Shown here: piece by piece, positions 11,601 through 18,883 of the stretch
Layout of the letters: each line of letters opens with the position of its first letter
Numbering within the stretch: position 1 is the stretch's first letter
Source of the DNA: Acinetobacter bouvetii DSM 14964 = CIP 107468
GTDB lineage: Bacteria > Pseudomonadota > Gammaproteobacteria > Pseudomonadales > Moraxellaceae
DNA length: 64,000 bases
Direction of reading: 5' to 3'
Assembly (NCBI RefSeq): GCF_000368865.1
Contig: NZ_KB849727.1
Coordinates: forward strand, 816,401-880,400
Program-made: the position numbers and the translations under genes
The notes under the pieces: model-generated
What the model was told of the DNA's origin: nothing
Seen by the model: only the letters and a program-made list of their open reading frames with translations
Databases searched by the model: none

Positions 11601-11665
11601 AATAAAGCAGACGCGAGTGCGGATAACGACAGTGCATCGACTTTTTTATTGATTGCCTTTTTCAT
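5627..11665 (-). CDS. giant outer-membrane protein: DUF11/Ig-like modules fused to a C-terminal beta-barrel
   Basis: This 2012-aa protein starts at an ATG with GGGG about 7 nt upstream; a TTG six codons earlier is less likely. Order of modules: signal peptide (ends GHA-A); an N-terminal module (AGTIIPNIAYAKY ... SNKVEV) shared in pattern with the 935-aa protein; Ig/DUF11-like stretches; a carboxypeptidase-regulatory-like segment near residue 490 (GIVFNAKTGQPVANARV); a clear DUF11 repeat at about 620-735; an SdrD-B-like segment near 755-830 (GKVYTDCNRNGMQDKGELGVPG); and invasin-like Ig material near 970-1160. From about residue 1200 to the end there are alternating amphipathic strands typical of an outer-membrane barrel. 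I see no TonB box or plug and no usher or autotransporter signature. It could export or anchor its operon partners; that is inference. Confidence 0.75.
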   Translation of the reverse strand: MKKAINKKVDALSLSALASALFFAQYGHAATASMPNAGTIIPNIAYAKYEIMGSDGLLHVKETQSNKVEVQISELYALKLSPDVQKVVEAGTTVYWFNELVNLSNTQATLKLSSENTSYLSNVRIYLDNGDNQFETNLDQLLTAGIVLKPGEKVYLWVLAETSKDTPNNSLIKMPVTAQIQEGSQPSSTVEDPVNIVVPQLDIRKAVDKTNIQYQGAQEAITYTLTVKNNGNLPIAPLPVSVDGSQGDWIIVEDPLPGNTVYDDVLVNTAGASVLYKMAEGVYSSAQPANKNAISHAVVGYKNFAAGQESKITLKVKTNANLSYSILKNQAYLFSWNNAANQPRKTTSDLVQTIINATDATLNGTTPDYNNVIKTGKVNEPIYLKADAAICNASHQQDQVKVLVKSTLTGDFLYVNGKESEANSGIFHFEINTAAWDGTAPNTADQILQTLRRDQVTATIIDCLDQNGSSTNTPNPNISTNILIDPYGIVFNAKTGQPVANARVILADKNGVPVKANIAFGQDASGKMAGTIPAEQQTNVNGEFIYPFVMPGEYIFLVDTSSPINGKSYQFSSDQNTYPISSFKSFGITAVDPDYSYGRSFKLDLTSPALNIDIPIDPLSTSQRLTVKKVALDSSVELGDFTNYSITVSNQGDELAQDVKVQDNLPRGFSYVPNTMRVNGKPVADPEGGKGPYLTLGLGDLAVDATAKIEYRVLVGPNALNGDGINRARAVSKSVTSNEAQAKVKVRPGVFSSDAFVIGKVYTDCNRNGMQDKGELGVPGVRLYMEDGSYVITDSEGKYDFYGVSAKTHVLKLDRTTLPAGVELVTQSNRNAGDPASRFIDVKRGELHRADFAMADQAGACSAPLINMIKQRQEKINSHNLNLEKAINKQLSIDAPSYIEKSTRSDNTSGCLANDHDQTCILNKNNADFAQDKQLAIDPVKPPALVDLEELLKRSDSNALSILNLKDGQILPFAQTTIQVQGMAGANQRVLINGQAVSEKRLGKLSVLADQQKQGKEFVGVELNTGKNEIRVEQLDFMGNVRESQQVQVVVPGEMHQLQLEHGSATATANGKDVLALILRLKDKNGVKIATRTSITLESDIGLINLPDLNPNEPGIQTFIEGGEMIIPVLAPNAPGRGKLRVSSGVLKQETDIQFLADLRPLIAVGLVEGAINFNNFDGNKLHSVTRNDGFEEQLNEVADWGNETSLNGRAALFLKGKVKGDYLLTLAYDSDKSSNQRLFRDIQPDEYYPVYGDAAAKGFEAQSTSKLYVRVDKGRSYAMYGDYVTRTEKDEGLSLGQYNRSLTGLKLGHDGDKLEVAAFGAETKSRQVVTENRAIGISGPYSLGAISNDQILENSEKVEILTRDRNNPGLIISRQTLTRFVDYDVDTYSNSIYLKEAVASVDADLNPNYVRITVEADDIGEEYQVGGVSFSYAVKSHLKLGGSFVQSNDPLKEEQIASVNSVIKIGQHGKLIAEVAQSKNTNADDDQMPQINSEPTGSKDSGTAARVEFEYTPRAGSLRVYHQQAQDGFQNDAATISAGRMESGIKASLPIASVGLARIEAIRTEDQNNHGTRTGIAASIERNFFKVLAIELGLRHYDETQDAATKATENMGAYNGTTARVKFTGKLPWKGASVFAEYEQDIQDSEKQVLALGGTVKVLPNTDLYARHEVISSIDGLYSLNTTEETNSTVFGISSSYMKDGSAFSEYRVADGISNREAEAALGLRNRWQIMPQVYLSTSFEQVKTLSKNTENDGNDSTAATFGLEYLAPKDWKAMTRLEGRRSDQSDTLISTLGYAHKLNERMTILTKNTLNFVNNKAAEQGDHFRNRFQLGMAWRDFDQNKLDVLSKVEHYYENNATDLEAEFERTSYVSSTHVNWHPSRPVTLSGQYAAKWSVLDEYDVRSSAFTQLVGGRVLYDINERWDASLQTGVLWANRGMGSRYLLGAEFGYLVTTNLWLSAGYNFLGYQDDELANTSSTGQGAYLRFRFKFDEDLFSRRSSKTNFSLEPGQGQ

Positions 11666-11718
11666 TGACAAGCCCCAAAACAAAAATGAACCACAAATAA
11701 TAAAAAAAATAAGCGTTC

Positions 11719-11740
11719 CCTCCCTTTCGAAAAAGGGAGG
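11719..11740 (-). promoter_or_regulatory. UUCG-capped hairpin inside the DUF11 operon
   Basis: A perfect 9-bp stem (cctcccttt / aaagggagg) encloses cgaa, which is UUCG in the minus-strand RNA, the very stable tetraloop. It lies in the 93-nt gap between the 935-aa gene and the giant barrel gene. An eight-T run follows only after about 8 other bases, so it is not a textbook terminator. It could be a leaky terminator or a 3'-end stabiliser that raises upstream subunit mRNA over barrel mRNA. Confidence 0.6.
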
Positions 11741-11758
11741 TGACAGATTTAAAAAGGA

Positions 11759-14566
11759 TTATGGTGTCGTTGCTTTGTCAACCGTAACCGCAAACTTCAG
11801 TGTTGCTGAAGCGCCAGGGGTTAAAGTGCCAACGTTGTAATTGACATTGCCGCCAGCTTCAGTTGGCGCAGTGCCCTGAGTTACTGGATCACGTGCAATA
11901 GAACCGGTTTTGTATGTTGTATATGCCGGTACAGCATCGTTAATCACAACAGCCGTTGCGCCAGCATTACCTTGGTTTGTTGCTGTAACTTTGTAGAAAA
12001 CGCACTGGCCCGGCTTGGCATTCTGAAGATTGATTGTATAGTCGGCATCTGCGGGGACTGCCGTACAATCTGCAGCAAACTGGAATTTTTCCAAGCGGAC
12101 TGAACCCAGGTTAATAACCGTGCGGTCTGTAATTGACAGAATGCTGTTTGAACCTAATACGGCACCAGCTTCAGGCTGAATTTGCACTGTAGATGTATAA
12201 GACTGACCTGCAGTTGCAGTTGCAGCTGCTTCAACTTTTACATAGACAGTAACCGACTCGCCTTGCTGTAATCCTGCCAGTCCATTTTTATCGAATTTAG
12301 CATTTTGCAATATTTCATTTAGAGAATGACCTGTTGCAGTGCTAACAAGCTCCTCAGCATCCAGTACACCATCACCATCCGCGTCTACATAAACAGTAAC
12401 GGTTTCACCAGCTGCCGGCGTTGGTAAAGCAAAGTTCAGTGTTTTGCCGCCCGCTGCTTCAGCCACGTTACCAATGTTGCTTAGGGTATGGCTATAAATA
12501 ATGCTGCCGCCTGGCGCTAACTGACCTTGGCGGTCTGGTGTAAAGCTAATCGCACGCTGTTCTGCAATGGTCAGCTTAAACCCAATGCTGTCGTTGCTGC
12601 CGGTAGATGGTGAGCTGATCTTGACTGTAATGGTTTCTGGAATATTCGTTGCCGGCGTGCCGTTTGGCGCAGTAACGACCAGGCAGTAACTGCCAGTACC
12701 GCCATTAGCAATCGTGCCTGAATTGGTTACTTTCGTATTTGTGCAATTGCCTGATGCATCTTTTCCAAAAAGCTCTGCTGTCCAGCCAGTTGGAACGCCT
12801 TCAACTGCAATATTATAGTTATCTGGCGTACCGCCTGTATTTTTGATCGTAACATCCAGCGGTTTAGATGTGCCTGGTACTAAAGCTGTATCCGGAACGC
12901 CTGTGCTGCTATTCTGGCCATCACCGACATAATCAGGCAAAGCCGCGGTTCCTTTATTATGTACTAAATCCACAGCACTTTTGGTAAATGAATCAACAAC
13001 TAAAGAAATAGTATCTTTATTGCTGCCATTGCTGACTGAGGCACTGGTCATGATCAGTTTAGTACCCGGAACGACTGTGCCGCTGGTTGGCAAAGTGACA
13101 CGTACTACAAATTTTAAGCTGCCGCCAGCTTCAATCGGGCCTGTATTGTTGTCTGTTACCGGTGTTTTACCATCAGCTTTCAGAATTTCAATAATGCTTC
13201 CCGCCGGCAAAGATGAACCTGCCGCAGCAGCAACACTCAGATTATAACTGTCTGCAGTTGTGCCTGAGTTATGGACGTAAATAACATCGCCACCTGTCGC
13301 GTTATTGCCAAAGACAATCGCCTGGCCTTGCGCTGCCGCCGCATGAACTTGATCGTCAATGCCTGCAGCGCTGCCGGCTGGAACATTGTTGTCAGTCCAG
13401 GAGACAGATGCGTCATCGTTAATTGAGTGAGCCGTTGTACCCACCACAGTGACATTGTTCGGGTTCGATGGAACCAGAGTTGTATCTGTAGTTACCGGTG
13501 GAACAGATGGAACATTATCCGGTGTTAACGGCGTATTTGTGCCTGGTGTGAAGCCGTCAGTATCCGCATATGCAGTGTTCGTGATTTTTTCACCATTTGC
13601 CGCTGCATTTTTTACTTTAACAGTAAAAGACAATTTTCCTGTTGAACCTGCGGCAAGCTTTCCTGCATTAAAGGTAAAAGCTTCTTTTGCATCACTGCGC
13701 GTCTTAAAGTAGAAACCGTCCGCATCGGCATTGCCAGGATTAAGCGCAGTTGAACTGCCATTGTAATAAGCAACCAGCTTAGCATCAGGCACTGTAGATG
13801 TATCAAATGTTACATTGCTTGGCAGTACGTCATAAATAATGACATCTGAAGTAGCTGCAGCTGTGCCTTTATTCTGGAACGTCAAGGTATAGGTAATATA
13901 GCCATTTGCACCAATTGTGCTGACACTGGCTTCTTTTTTAATTTCAATGACTGCGCCGGTAATAATTGTCGCTTTGTCCGTATTTGACGCCGTATTTTTG
14001 CCAGCATCATATAAAGCTGTTGTTTTTGCTGTTGCAGTCAAAATCAAGCTGTCATTCTGGCCTGCCGTTGCTGCTAACGGCGTTTTAGCAACCACAACCA
14101 GACCGATAGATTCACCTGCAGCTAATTCAATCGCTGTTGTAGATGTTAAAGCAGCCGCACCATCATCCGCGATACCATCCTGATTACGGTCAATATAAAC
14201 ATTATAGCTGGCCCAATCGAAAGTACCGGCATCATTTGTAATGTTAAGCGTAAATGAGTCTGTGCCATTACCCGTATTGGTTAAAATATGCGGGAAGCTT
14301 ACACTGCTGTTGGCTGCTGTTTGACGTTCGTTAGACTGTACAAGAGTAAAGCTGCCCACTTGTGCCACAAGGGTTTTAACCACGTTAGAAGTAACGACAC
14401 GCTCAGTATTTGTATTATCAGTATACGTTGCAGTTGCTACGTTACTGATATTCTGTCCAGCTAGAGGCGTAGATGTTGCTGCCATTGCAGAACTGCCAAA
14501 GAAGGATACCCCACCGACAACTGCCAAGGCAGTCGCGATTTTACTTAATTGAAAACGTTGTTTCAT
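11759..14566 (-). CDS. exported DUF11-repeat surface protein (candidate major subunit)
   Basis: This 935-aa protein starts at the ATG at 14566; upstream TTG codons are not needed. A signal peptide ends near SAMA-A (about residue 29), followed by the N-terminal module AGQNISNVATATY ... SNVVKTLV known from many DUF11 proteins. The body is a chain of Ig-like DUF11 repeats (LTNTGNGTDSF, LTFQNKGTAAATSDV, IKNTGGTPDNY, TNQGNAGATAVVIND). EF-hand/dockerin-like loops are visible (DRNQDGIADD, DADGDGVLDAEE), suggesting calcium-stiffened repeats. Residues about 675-935 are homologous to the end of the 969-aa protein, including a Cys pair about 25 apart. It is second in the operon, 42 nt after the small DUF11 gene. 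No enzymatic motif is present. A structural surface role is inferred. Confidence 0.75.
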   Translation of the reverse strand: MKQRFQLSKIATALAVVGGVSFFGSSAMAATSTPLAGQNISNVATATYTDNTNTERVVTSNVVKTLVAQVGSFTLVQSNERQTAANSSVSFPHILTNTGNGTDSFTLNITNDAGTFDWASYNVYIDRNQDGIADDGAAALTSTTAIELAAGESIGLVVVAKTPLAATAGQNDSLILTATAKTTALYDAGKNTASNTDKATIITGAVIEIKKEASVSTIGANGYITYTLTFQNKGTAAATSDVIIYDVLPSNVTFDTSTVPDAKLVAYYNGSSTALNPGNADADGFYFKTRSDAKEAFTFNAGKLAAGSTGKLSFTVKVKNAAANGEKITNTAYADTDGFTPGTNTPLTPDNVPSVPPVTTDTTLVPSNPNNVTVVGTTAHSINDDASVSWTDNNVPAGSAAGIDDQVHAAAAQGQAIVFGNNATGGDVIYVHNSGTTADSYNLSVAAAAGSSLPAGSIIEILKADGKTPVTDNNTGPIEAGGSLKFVVRVTLPTSGTVVPGTKLIMTSASVSNGSNKDTISLVVDSFTKSAVDLVHNKGTAALPDYVGDGQNSSTGVPDTALVPGTSKPLDVTIKNTGGTPDNYNIAVEGVPTGWTAELFGKDASGNCTNTKVTNSGTIANGGTGSYCLVVTAPNGTPATNIPETITVKISSPSTGSNDSIGFKLTIAEQRAISFTPDRQGQLAPGGSIIYSHTLSNIGNVAEAAGGKTLNFALPTPAAGETVTVYVDADGDGVLDAEELVSTATGHSLNEILQNAKFDKNGLAGLQQGESVTVYVKVEAAATATAGQSYTSTVQIQPEAGAVLGSNSILSITDRTVINLGSVRLEKFQFAADCTAVPADADYTINLQNAKPGQCVFYKVTATNQGNAGATAVVINDAVPAYTTYKTGSIARDPVTQGTAPTEAGGNVNYNVGTLTPGASATLKFAVTVDKATTP

Positions 14567-14608
14567 AAGAAAACTCAACAATAAAGACGTTTAAACGACT
14601 AGAAATTT

Positions 14609-15085
14609 TTATTTAGAAGCATTGACACGCACTTGGGCTGAAACTGTAACTTTCTGTTTCGGTTTCAACTCGCTGATATTCCATTGCAATGCACGGTATT
14701 CACGCAGTGGAACATTGACTTTTTTGCCATTTTCAACACGAGTAAGCGGTGCTTTAGCAAAGCTTTTCCCGTCTAATGAGGCATAAGTATCTTTTGGCGC
14801 ACTTTGACCGGTGTAAGTGACATACTCTGGAAGCGGTAGATTTAATTTCAAATTTTTTAGACTATTTGAAGAGACATTTGAGTAATCAACTCGATATTCC
14901 AAAACAGAGTTTGGTTTGACTTGATCAGTTGCTTTTAACTCTTTTTGTCCTTTTTGTTTTGCATCTACTTCAAATACCTTCATCTCCGCTACTAAAGGCT
15001 GGGTATTTGCTGCTGCGGCATGTGCAGCCCCCATGATTGATAGAGACGATAAAAAAAGTAAAATTGATTTGCTGCTACTGAACAT
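14609..15085 (-). CDS. small exported DUF11-like protein, first gene of the surface operon
   Basis: This 158-aa protein starts at an ATG preceded by AAGAAG; a TTG 11 codons earlier is an alternative start. The signal peptide ends near AAHA (about residue 23). The rest is one Ig/DUF11-like domain: VLEYRVDYSN, LKNLKLNLPLPEYVTYTG, WNISELKPKQKVTVSAQVRV. With only one domain it may be a minor subunit, chaperone-like partner or initiator. It leads the operon and faces a long AT-rich upstream region. The function is unknown. Confidence 0.68.
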   Translation of the reverse strand: MFSSSKSILLFLSSLSIMGAAHAAAANTQPLVAEMKVFEVDAKQKGQKELKATDQVKPNSVLEYRVDYSNVSSNSLKNLKLNLPLPEYVTYTGQSAPKDTYASLDGKSFAKAPLTRVENGKKVNVPLREYRALQWNISELKPKQKVTVSAQVRVNASK

Positions 15086-15820
15086 TAAAATTTTCTTCTT
15101 AACATGAATATCACACAATATTACATAAAAAATTAAAAAAGATACACAAAATGTGACTTGGTTATTGTTTTTTGGATTTTAGTTGAATTGTCACTATTTA
15201 ATTTTGGTTAAGAAAAGTGTCTTTTTAACACTTAAAGTAACAAATAATTGAAGAAAAACTTATCAATCAAGGGGGAAATAATATATGTTTGAATATATTT
15301 TTTTACAATTAAAATATAGCCATATTCTAAATACCAAAACAGCATCCATTTAAATGCATAAAAAACCCTATCAAAAGTGAAGAATACAGGTATAAAAATT
15401 AGCCACTATTCACCCATTTCGAACAATAACCTTGCAATCAACTTTGTTGCAAAAAATCACTTTTAAGAATTATTCAGCAGTAAAATTTCACAATGATCTT
15501 GTTAAAACAGTTAATCATTTAGGCTGAAGAATATTGAGAAAATGGCCGGCTTATCCTTATCACTGAAGTAAGTTTCGTTGAGTCAAAAATACACTGCAGC
15601 AAAATTATTAAATGGAAAATTAACAGCCTGAAATTTCCTGTGCCAAGTAAGTGAGATTTACAGAAATTGCTTTACTGAATAAAAATTTATACGTTAGGCA
15701 GGCTTTAGACCTGAGTTGTATCCTGCATTTGGATGGCATTGGATGAGCCTTGAAGGATTTAAGGCAGCTTCAAAATGAAGCTGTGATGTCTAAGATACTG
15801 GGAGTAATTCAGATTCAGGG
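15086..15820. other. long AT-rich intergenic region upstream of the DUF11 operon
   Basis: About 735 bases without an intact gene. It must hold the promoter of the minus-strand DUF11 operon. A short inverted repeat (aagtgt / acactt, near 15213-15231) lies about 130 nt upstream of the first ATG, but I see no convincing -35/-10 pair. The right end runs into the decayed IclR-type gene. Confidence 0.4.
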
Positions 15821-16207
15821 AGCCTTGCTTACTTGCCTACATCTGCATGTGGTTTAGCCTATTTATCCAATATTAATGCTGACGATTTTTCAAGAATTGC
15901 AGAGCGCGAAGGCTTTGAAAAAGCTAAGCTCTTAGGAGCGAACTCGCCGAAGAACCTTGGACAACTGACACAGATGGCAGAGGCATCGCGTGAGCGAGGT
16001 TATGGTTTAATTTCAGATACCTATGAACTGGGTATGACTGCAATGGCAAAAACCATTATTAACCCACACACAAACAAACCATTCGGTACTGTCAGTATTG
16101 CAGGCCCTTCATTCCGACTCAATGAACAACGAGTTCAGGAACTCGCATCAAAATTAATTTCTACTGCACAGCAGTTAGGTGAAATTATTCATTTAGTGCA
16201 AATCTAA
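15821..16207 (+). pseudogene. truncated IclR-family regulator, effector domain only
   Basis: The open frame reads from a stop codon at 15791 and contains only the C-terminal half of an IclR/PcaU-type effector-binding domain. Visible motifs are LPTSACGLAYL (compare LPAHATSAGKILLAYL of PcaU in this window), RGYGLISDTYELG and TVSIAGPSFRL. No winged-helix DNA-binding domain precedes it in any frame and the only start is an internal TTG. It lies convergent to, and just beyond, quiA. It is probably the leftover of a second catabolic regulator. Confidence 0.7.
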
Positions 16208-16253
16208 AAAGCCCCGCATTTCAGAATTTAAACATCGGCCCTGAAATGCTGGG
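16206..16253 (-). terminator. intrinsic terminator ending the pca-qui operon
   Basis: A near-perfect 13-bp inverted repeat (gcatttcag / ctgaaatgc flanked by CCC/GGG, one mismatch) is followed on the minus strand by CTTTTTAG. It starts about 30 nt past the quiA stop codon. Confidence 0.8.
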
Positions 16254-16281
16254 ACATGAAGATCAGTTCAACACAATAACT

Positions 16282-18705
16282 TTAATTCTCTAAACTGTAC
16301 GCAACCACATAATCACCATGATCAGGCGACTGACGTGCCCCACCTGCGGAAATGACCACATATTGCTTGCCTGTTTTTGGAGAAATGTAGCTCATCGGTG
16401 TACCTTGGCTACCTACGGGTAAACGCGCTTTCCATAACTCTTCACCATTAGATGAATTGAAGGCACGTAAGTAGAAGTCTTGTGTTGCAGCAAAGAACAC
16501 TAAACCACCTTGGGTCGCCATTGGGCCACCAATGGTTGGCATACCAATCGGCGCTTTTAAGCCCATTTTAATGCCCATTGGACCAGTATCTTCAACCGTA
16601 CCTAAAGGCACCTGCCAAGCCACTTGACGGGTTTTCATATCAATCGCCGTCATGGTCCCGAAAGGCGGTTTTTGACATGGAATGCCTAGTACCGACATAA
16701 AGCGGTTTTTATTCACTTTATACGGTGTACCTTTCATTGGCACTGCGCCCATACCAGTGTTGACCTTCTCTCCGCCACTGGCTTCAAGTTTTAGGTCTTC
16801 AGGCGTTTGTTTAATCAGCTGAATCCACAGACCTAGGCGCATATCGTTGACAAACATATAACGATGCGTTGGGTCAAATGCGATACTGCCCCAGTTCATC
16901 CCACCCAGCGAACCCGGAAAACTTAAAGATATATCAGAACCCGGTGCTGTAAAGAGACCGTCATAACGCATGGATTTAAAGTTAATACGACACATCAACT
17001 GGTCAAATGGCGTTGCGCCCCACATGTCCGATTCAGTCAAAGTTTGATTACCAATCTGTGGCATTTCAACTGAACGTGGCTGAGTTGCACTGTATTGTTC
17101 ATCAGGAATATCTGCAGCTTTTACAGGTTGCTCAACCACTTTGGTTAAAGGCTGACCCGTAATACGGTCGAGTACAAAGAACTGACCTGACTTGGTGCCA
17201 ATGACAACAGCAGGTTTGGTTTGCCCATTTTGCATTGGAAAATCGACCAAGCTTGGCTGCATGGGTAAATCGAAGTCCCAGAGGTCATTGTGAACGGTTT
17301 GATAAACCCACTTTTCTTTACCTGTGGTTGCATCCAAAGCCAAAACGGAAGAATTGTACTTATGATCGACAGGTTGACGATTTCCGCCCCAGACATCGAC
17401 TGACGAACTGCCCATCGGTAAAAATACCGTGTTCATTTGTGGGTCGTAGGACATTGCCGCCCAAGAGTTAGCTGAACTACGTTTATAGATTTCACCCGGT
17501 TTTAGGACATAGTTTGGATTTGGGTTACGTGGATCAAAAGCCCAACGCAGCTGCCCAGTAATCACGTCATAGGCACGAATCACACCACCCGGCATATCGG
17601 CTGCAAAGTTGTCAGCAATACGACTCCCGACAATGATGCTGGTTCCTGCAATGGTTGGCGCCGAGGTCACTTCAAAACGAGGCGCTTGCGTGCCCGCACC
17701 TAGACCTTCCAGTAAGTTCACCGTTCCATCGACACCAAAGTCTTTACAGCGTTCGCCTGTATCGGCATTGACTGCAATTAAACGACCATCAGGTGTATTG
17801 GTATAAACACGACGTGGACATGCGGTATTATTTGCCACCGCTGTAACCGCACTTGCACCAGCTAAAGTCGGTTGTACCAAGGCTTGAGTCGAGTCAAAGT
17901 AACCCACACCGCGGCAACGCTCCCAAGCATCGGCTTTAGAATTCACTTCAGCCTTCCAGATTTGTTTACCTGTGTCCGCATCTAAAGCAATAATGTTGTT
18001 ATGCGGTGTACATAAAAAGACTTTATCACCGACCTGTAAAGGCGTGAGCTGGTCTTCTGCGCCATTACCCGTACCTGTGGTCATATCGCCTGTTTGAAAG
18101 CGCCATGCTTCCTTTAACTTAGATACATTATTTCGGTTGATCTGATCCAGTGCAGCAAAACGACTTCCACCAGCATCATTACCATAGTGCGACCAATTCA
18201 CTTGTTGGGTTTGAGCTGTTACAGGCACTAGGGGTAGTTCTTCACCACTGGCTTTTACCGTTGGATGTGGAATAAACATGCCATACAAACCACCGAGCAT
18301 ACCTAACACTGTCAAACCACCTAAGGCATAAGCGGGTGCCGAAGGCGAAATTTGAAATTGGTACTTACGAATAGCAGGCAAGGTAAAACAGAGTGCGGCA
18401 AATAAACCCGCCGGAAACATTAACCGTGAATGGAGTGCCCAAAAATCCCAACCTGCATCAAACAGTGCCCAGACCACGGTTCCAAGAAAAACCAGTGCAA
18501 AAATCCAGACACCCAATGCTTTTTTTCTAAAAATAAATATTGCAGAAATAGTGGTTAATAAACCTGCAATGAAGAAGTACCATGAACCACCTAGACTAAT
18601 CAGTTTTCCACCACCGATTAAATAAAATAAGCCAGTCAGCAATAAAGCTAAGCCTAATATAAAGCACCATATTTTAAATATGGGTTGAGATTGCGCTTCG
18701 GACAT
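16282..18705 (-). CDS. quiA: PQQ-dependent quinate/shikimate dehydrogenase QuiA
   Basis: This 807-aa membrane-bound quinoprotein oxidises quinate to 3-dehydroquinate and shikimate to 3-dehydroshikimate in the periplasm, passing electrons to ubiquinone. Residues about 10-140 contain five hydrophobic segments, the membrane anchor typical of the glucose/quinate dehydrogenase family. The rest is an eight-bladed PQQ propeller with W-docking-type repeats (LDADTGKQIWKAEV, AVNADTGERC, LDATTGKEKWVYQ) and the HNDLWDFDLP motif. Length matches A. baylyi QuiA (about 809 aa). It is the distal gene of the cluster, 178 nt after quiX with a strong terminator between them, so it may have its own promoter. GGAG lies 9 nt before the ATG. 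PQQ synthesis genes are not in this window. Confidence 0.94.
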   Translation of the reverse strand: MSEAQSQPIFKIWCFILGLALLLTGLFYLIGGGKLISLGGSWYFFIAGLLTTISAIFIFRKKALGVWIFALVFLGTVVWALFDAGWDFWALHSRLMFPAGLFAALCFTLPAIRKYQFQISPSAPAYALGGLTVLGMLGGLYGMFIPHPTVKASGEELPLVPVTAQTQQVNWSHYGNDAGGSRFAALDQINRNNVSKLKEAWRFQTGDMTTGTGNGAEDQLTPLQVGDKVFLCTPHNNIIALDADTGKQIWKAEVNSKADAWERCRGVGYFDSTQALVQPTLAGASAVTAVANNTACPRRVYTNTPDGRLIAVNADTGERCKDFGVDGTVNLLEGLGAGTQAPRFEVTSAPTIAGTSIIVGSRIADNFAADMPGGVIRAYDVITGQLRWAFDPRNPNPNYVLKPGEIYKRSSANSWAAMSYDPQMNTVFLPMGSSSVDVWGGNRQPVDHKYNSSVLALDATTGKEKWVYQTVHNDLWDFDLPMQPSLVDFPMQNGQTKPAVVIGTKSGQFFVLDRITGQPLTKVVEQPVKAADIPDEQYSATQPRSVEMPQIGNQTLTESDMWGATPFDQLMCRINFKSMRYDGLFTAPGSDISLSFPGSLGGMNWGSIAFDPTHRYMFVNDMRLGLWIQLIKQTPEDLKLEASGGEKVNTGMGAVPMKGTPYKVNKNRFMSVLGIPCQKPPFGTMTAIDMKTRQVAWQVPLGTVEDTGPMGIKMGLKAPIGMPTIGGPMATQGGLVFFAATQDFYLRAFNSSNGEELWKARLPVGSQGTPMSYISPKTGKQYVVISAGGARQSPDHGDYVVAYSLEN

Positions 18706-18815
18706 ACTTTTTACTCCAAATGCTGTGTTTTAAATGATCTCTCCTACTTTTTTTTGAGCATCATTCACACCACATCCAAACTTTGAGCATCCACAATTAA
18801 CTTGCTTCAACAATG

Positions 18816-18866
18816 AAAAAAGAGTGTTTAAATTCAGCAATAGTATTGCTTACATTTTAAACACTC
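18816..18866 (-). terminator. strong intrinsic terminator between quiX and quiA
   Basis: An 11-bp perfect stem (gagtgtttaaa / tttaaacactc) has a second stem nested in its loop (agcaat / attgct). On the minus strand it is followed directly by six T residues. It stands 18 nt past the quiX stop and upstream of quiA, inside what is one operon in A. baylyi. Confidence 0.85.
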
Positions 18867-18883
18867 TTTCACTTTAAAAACGA

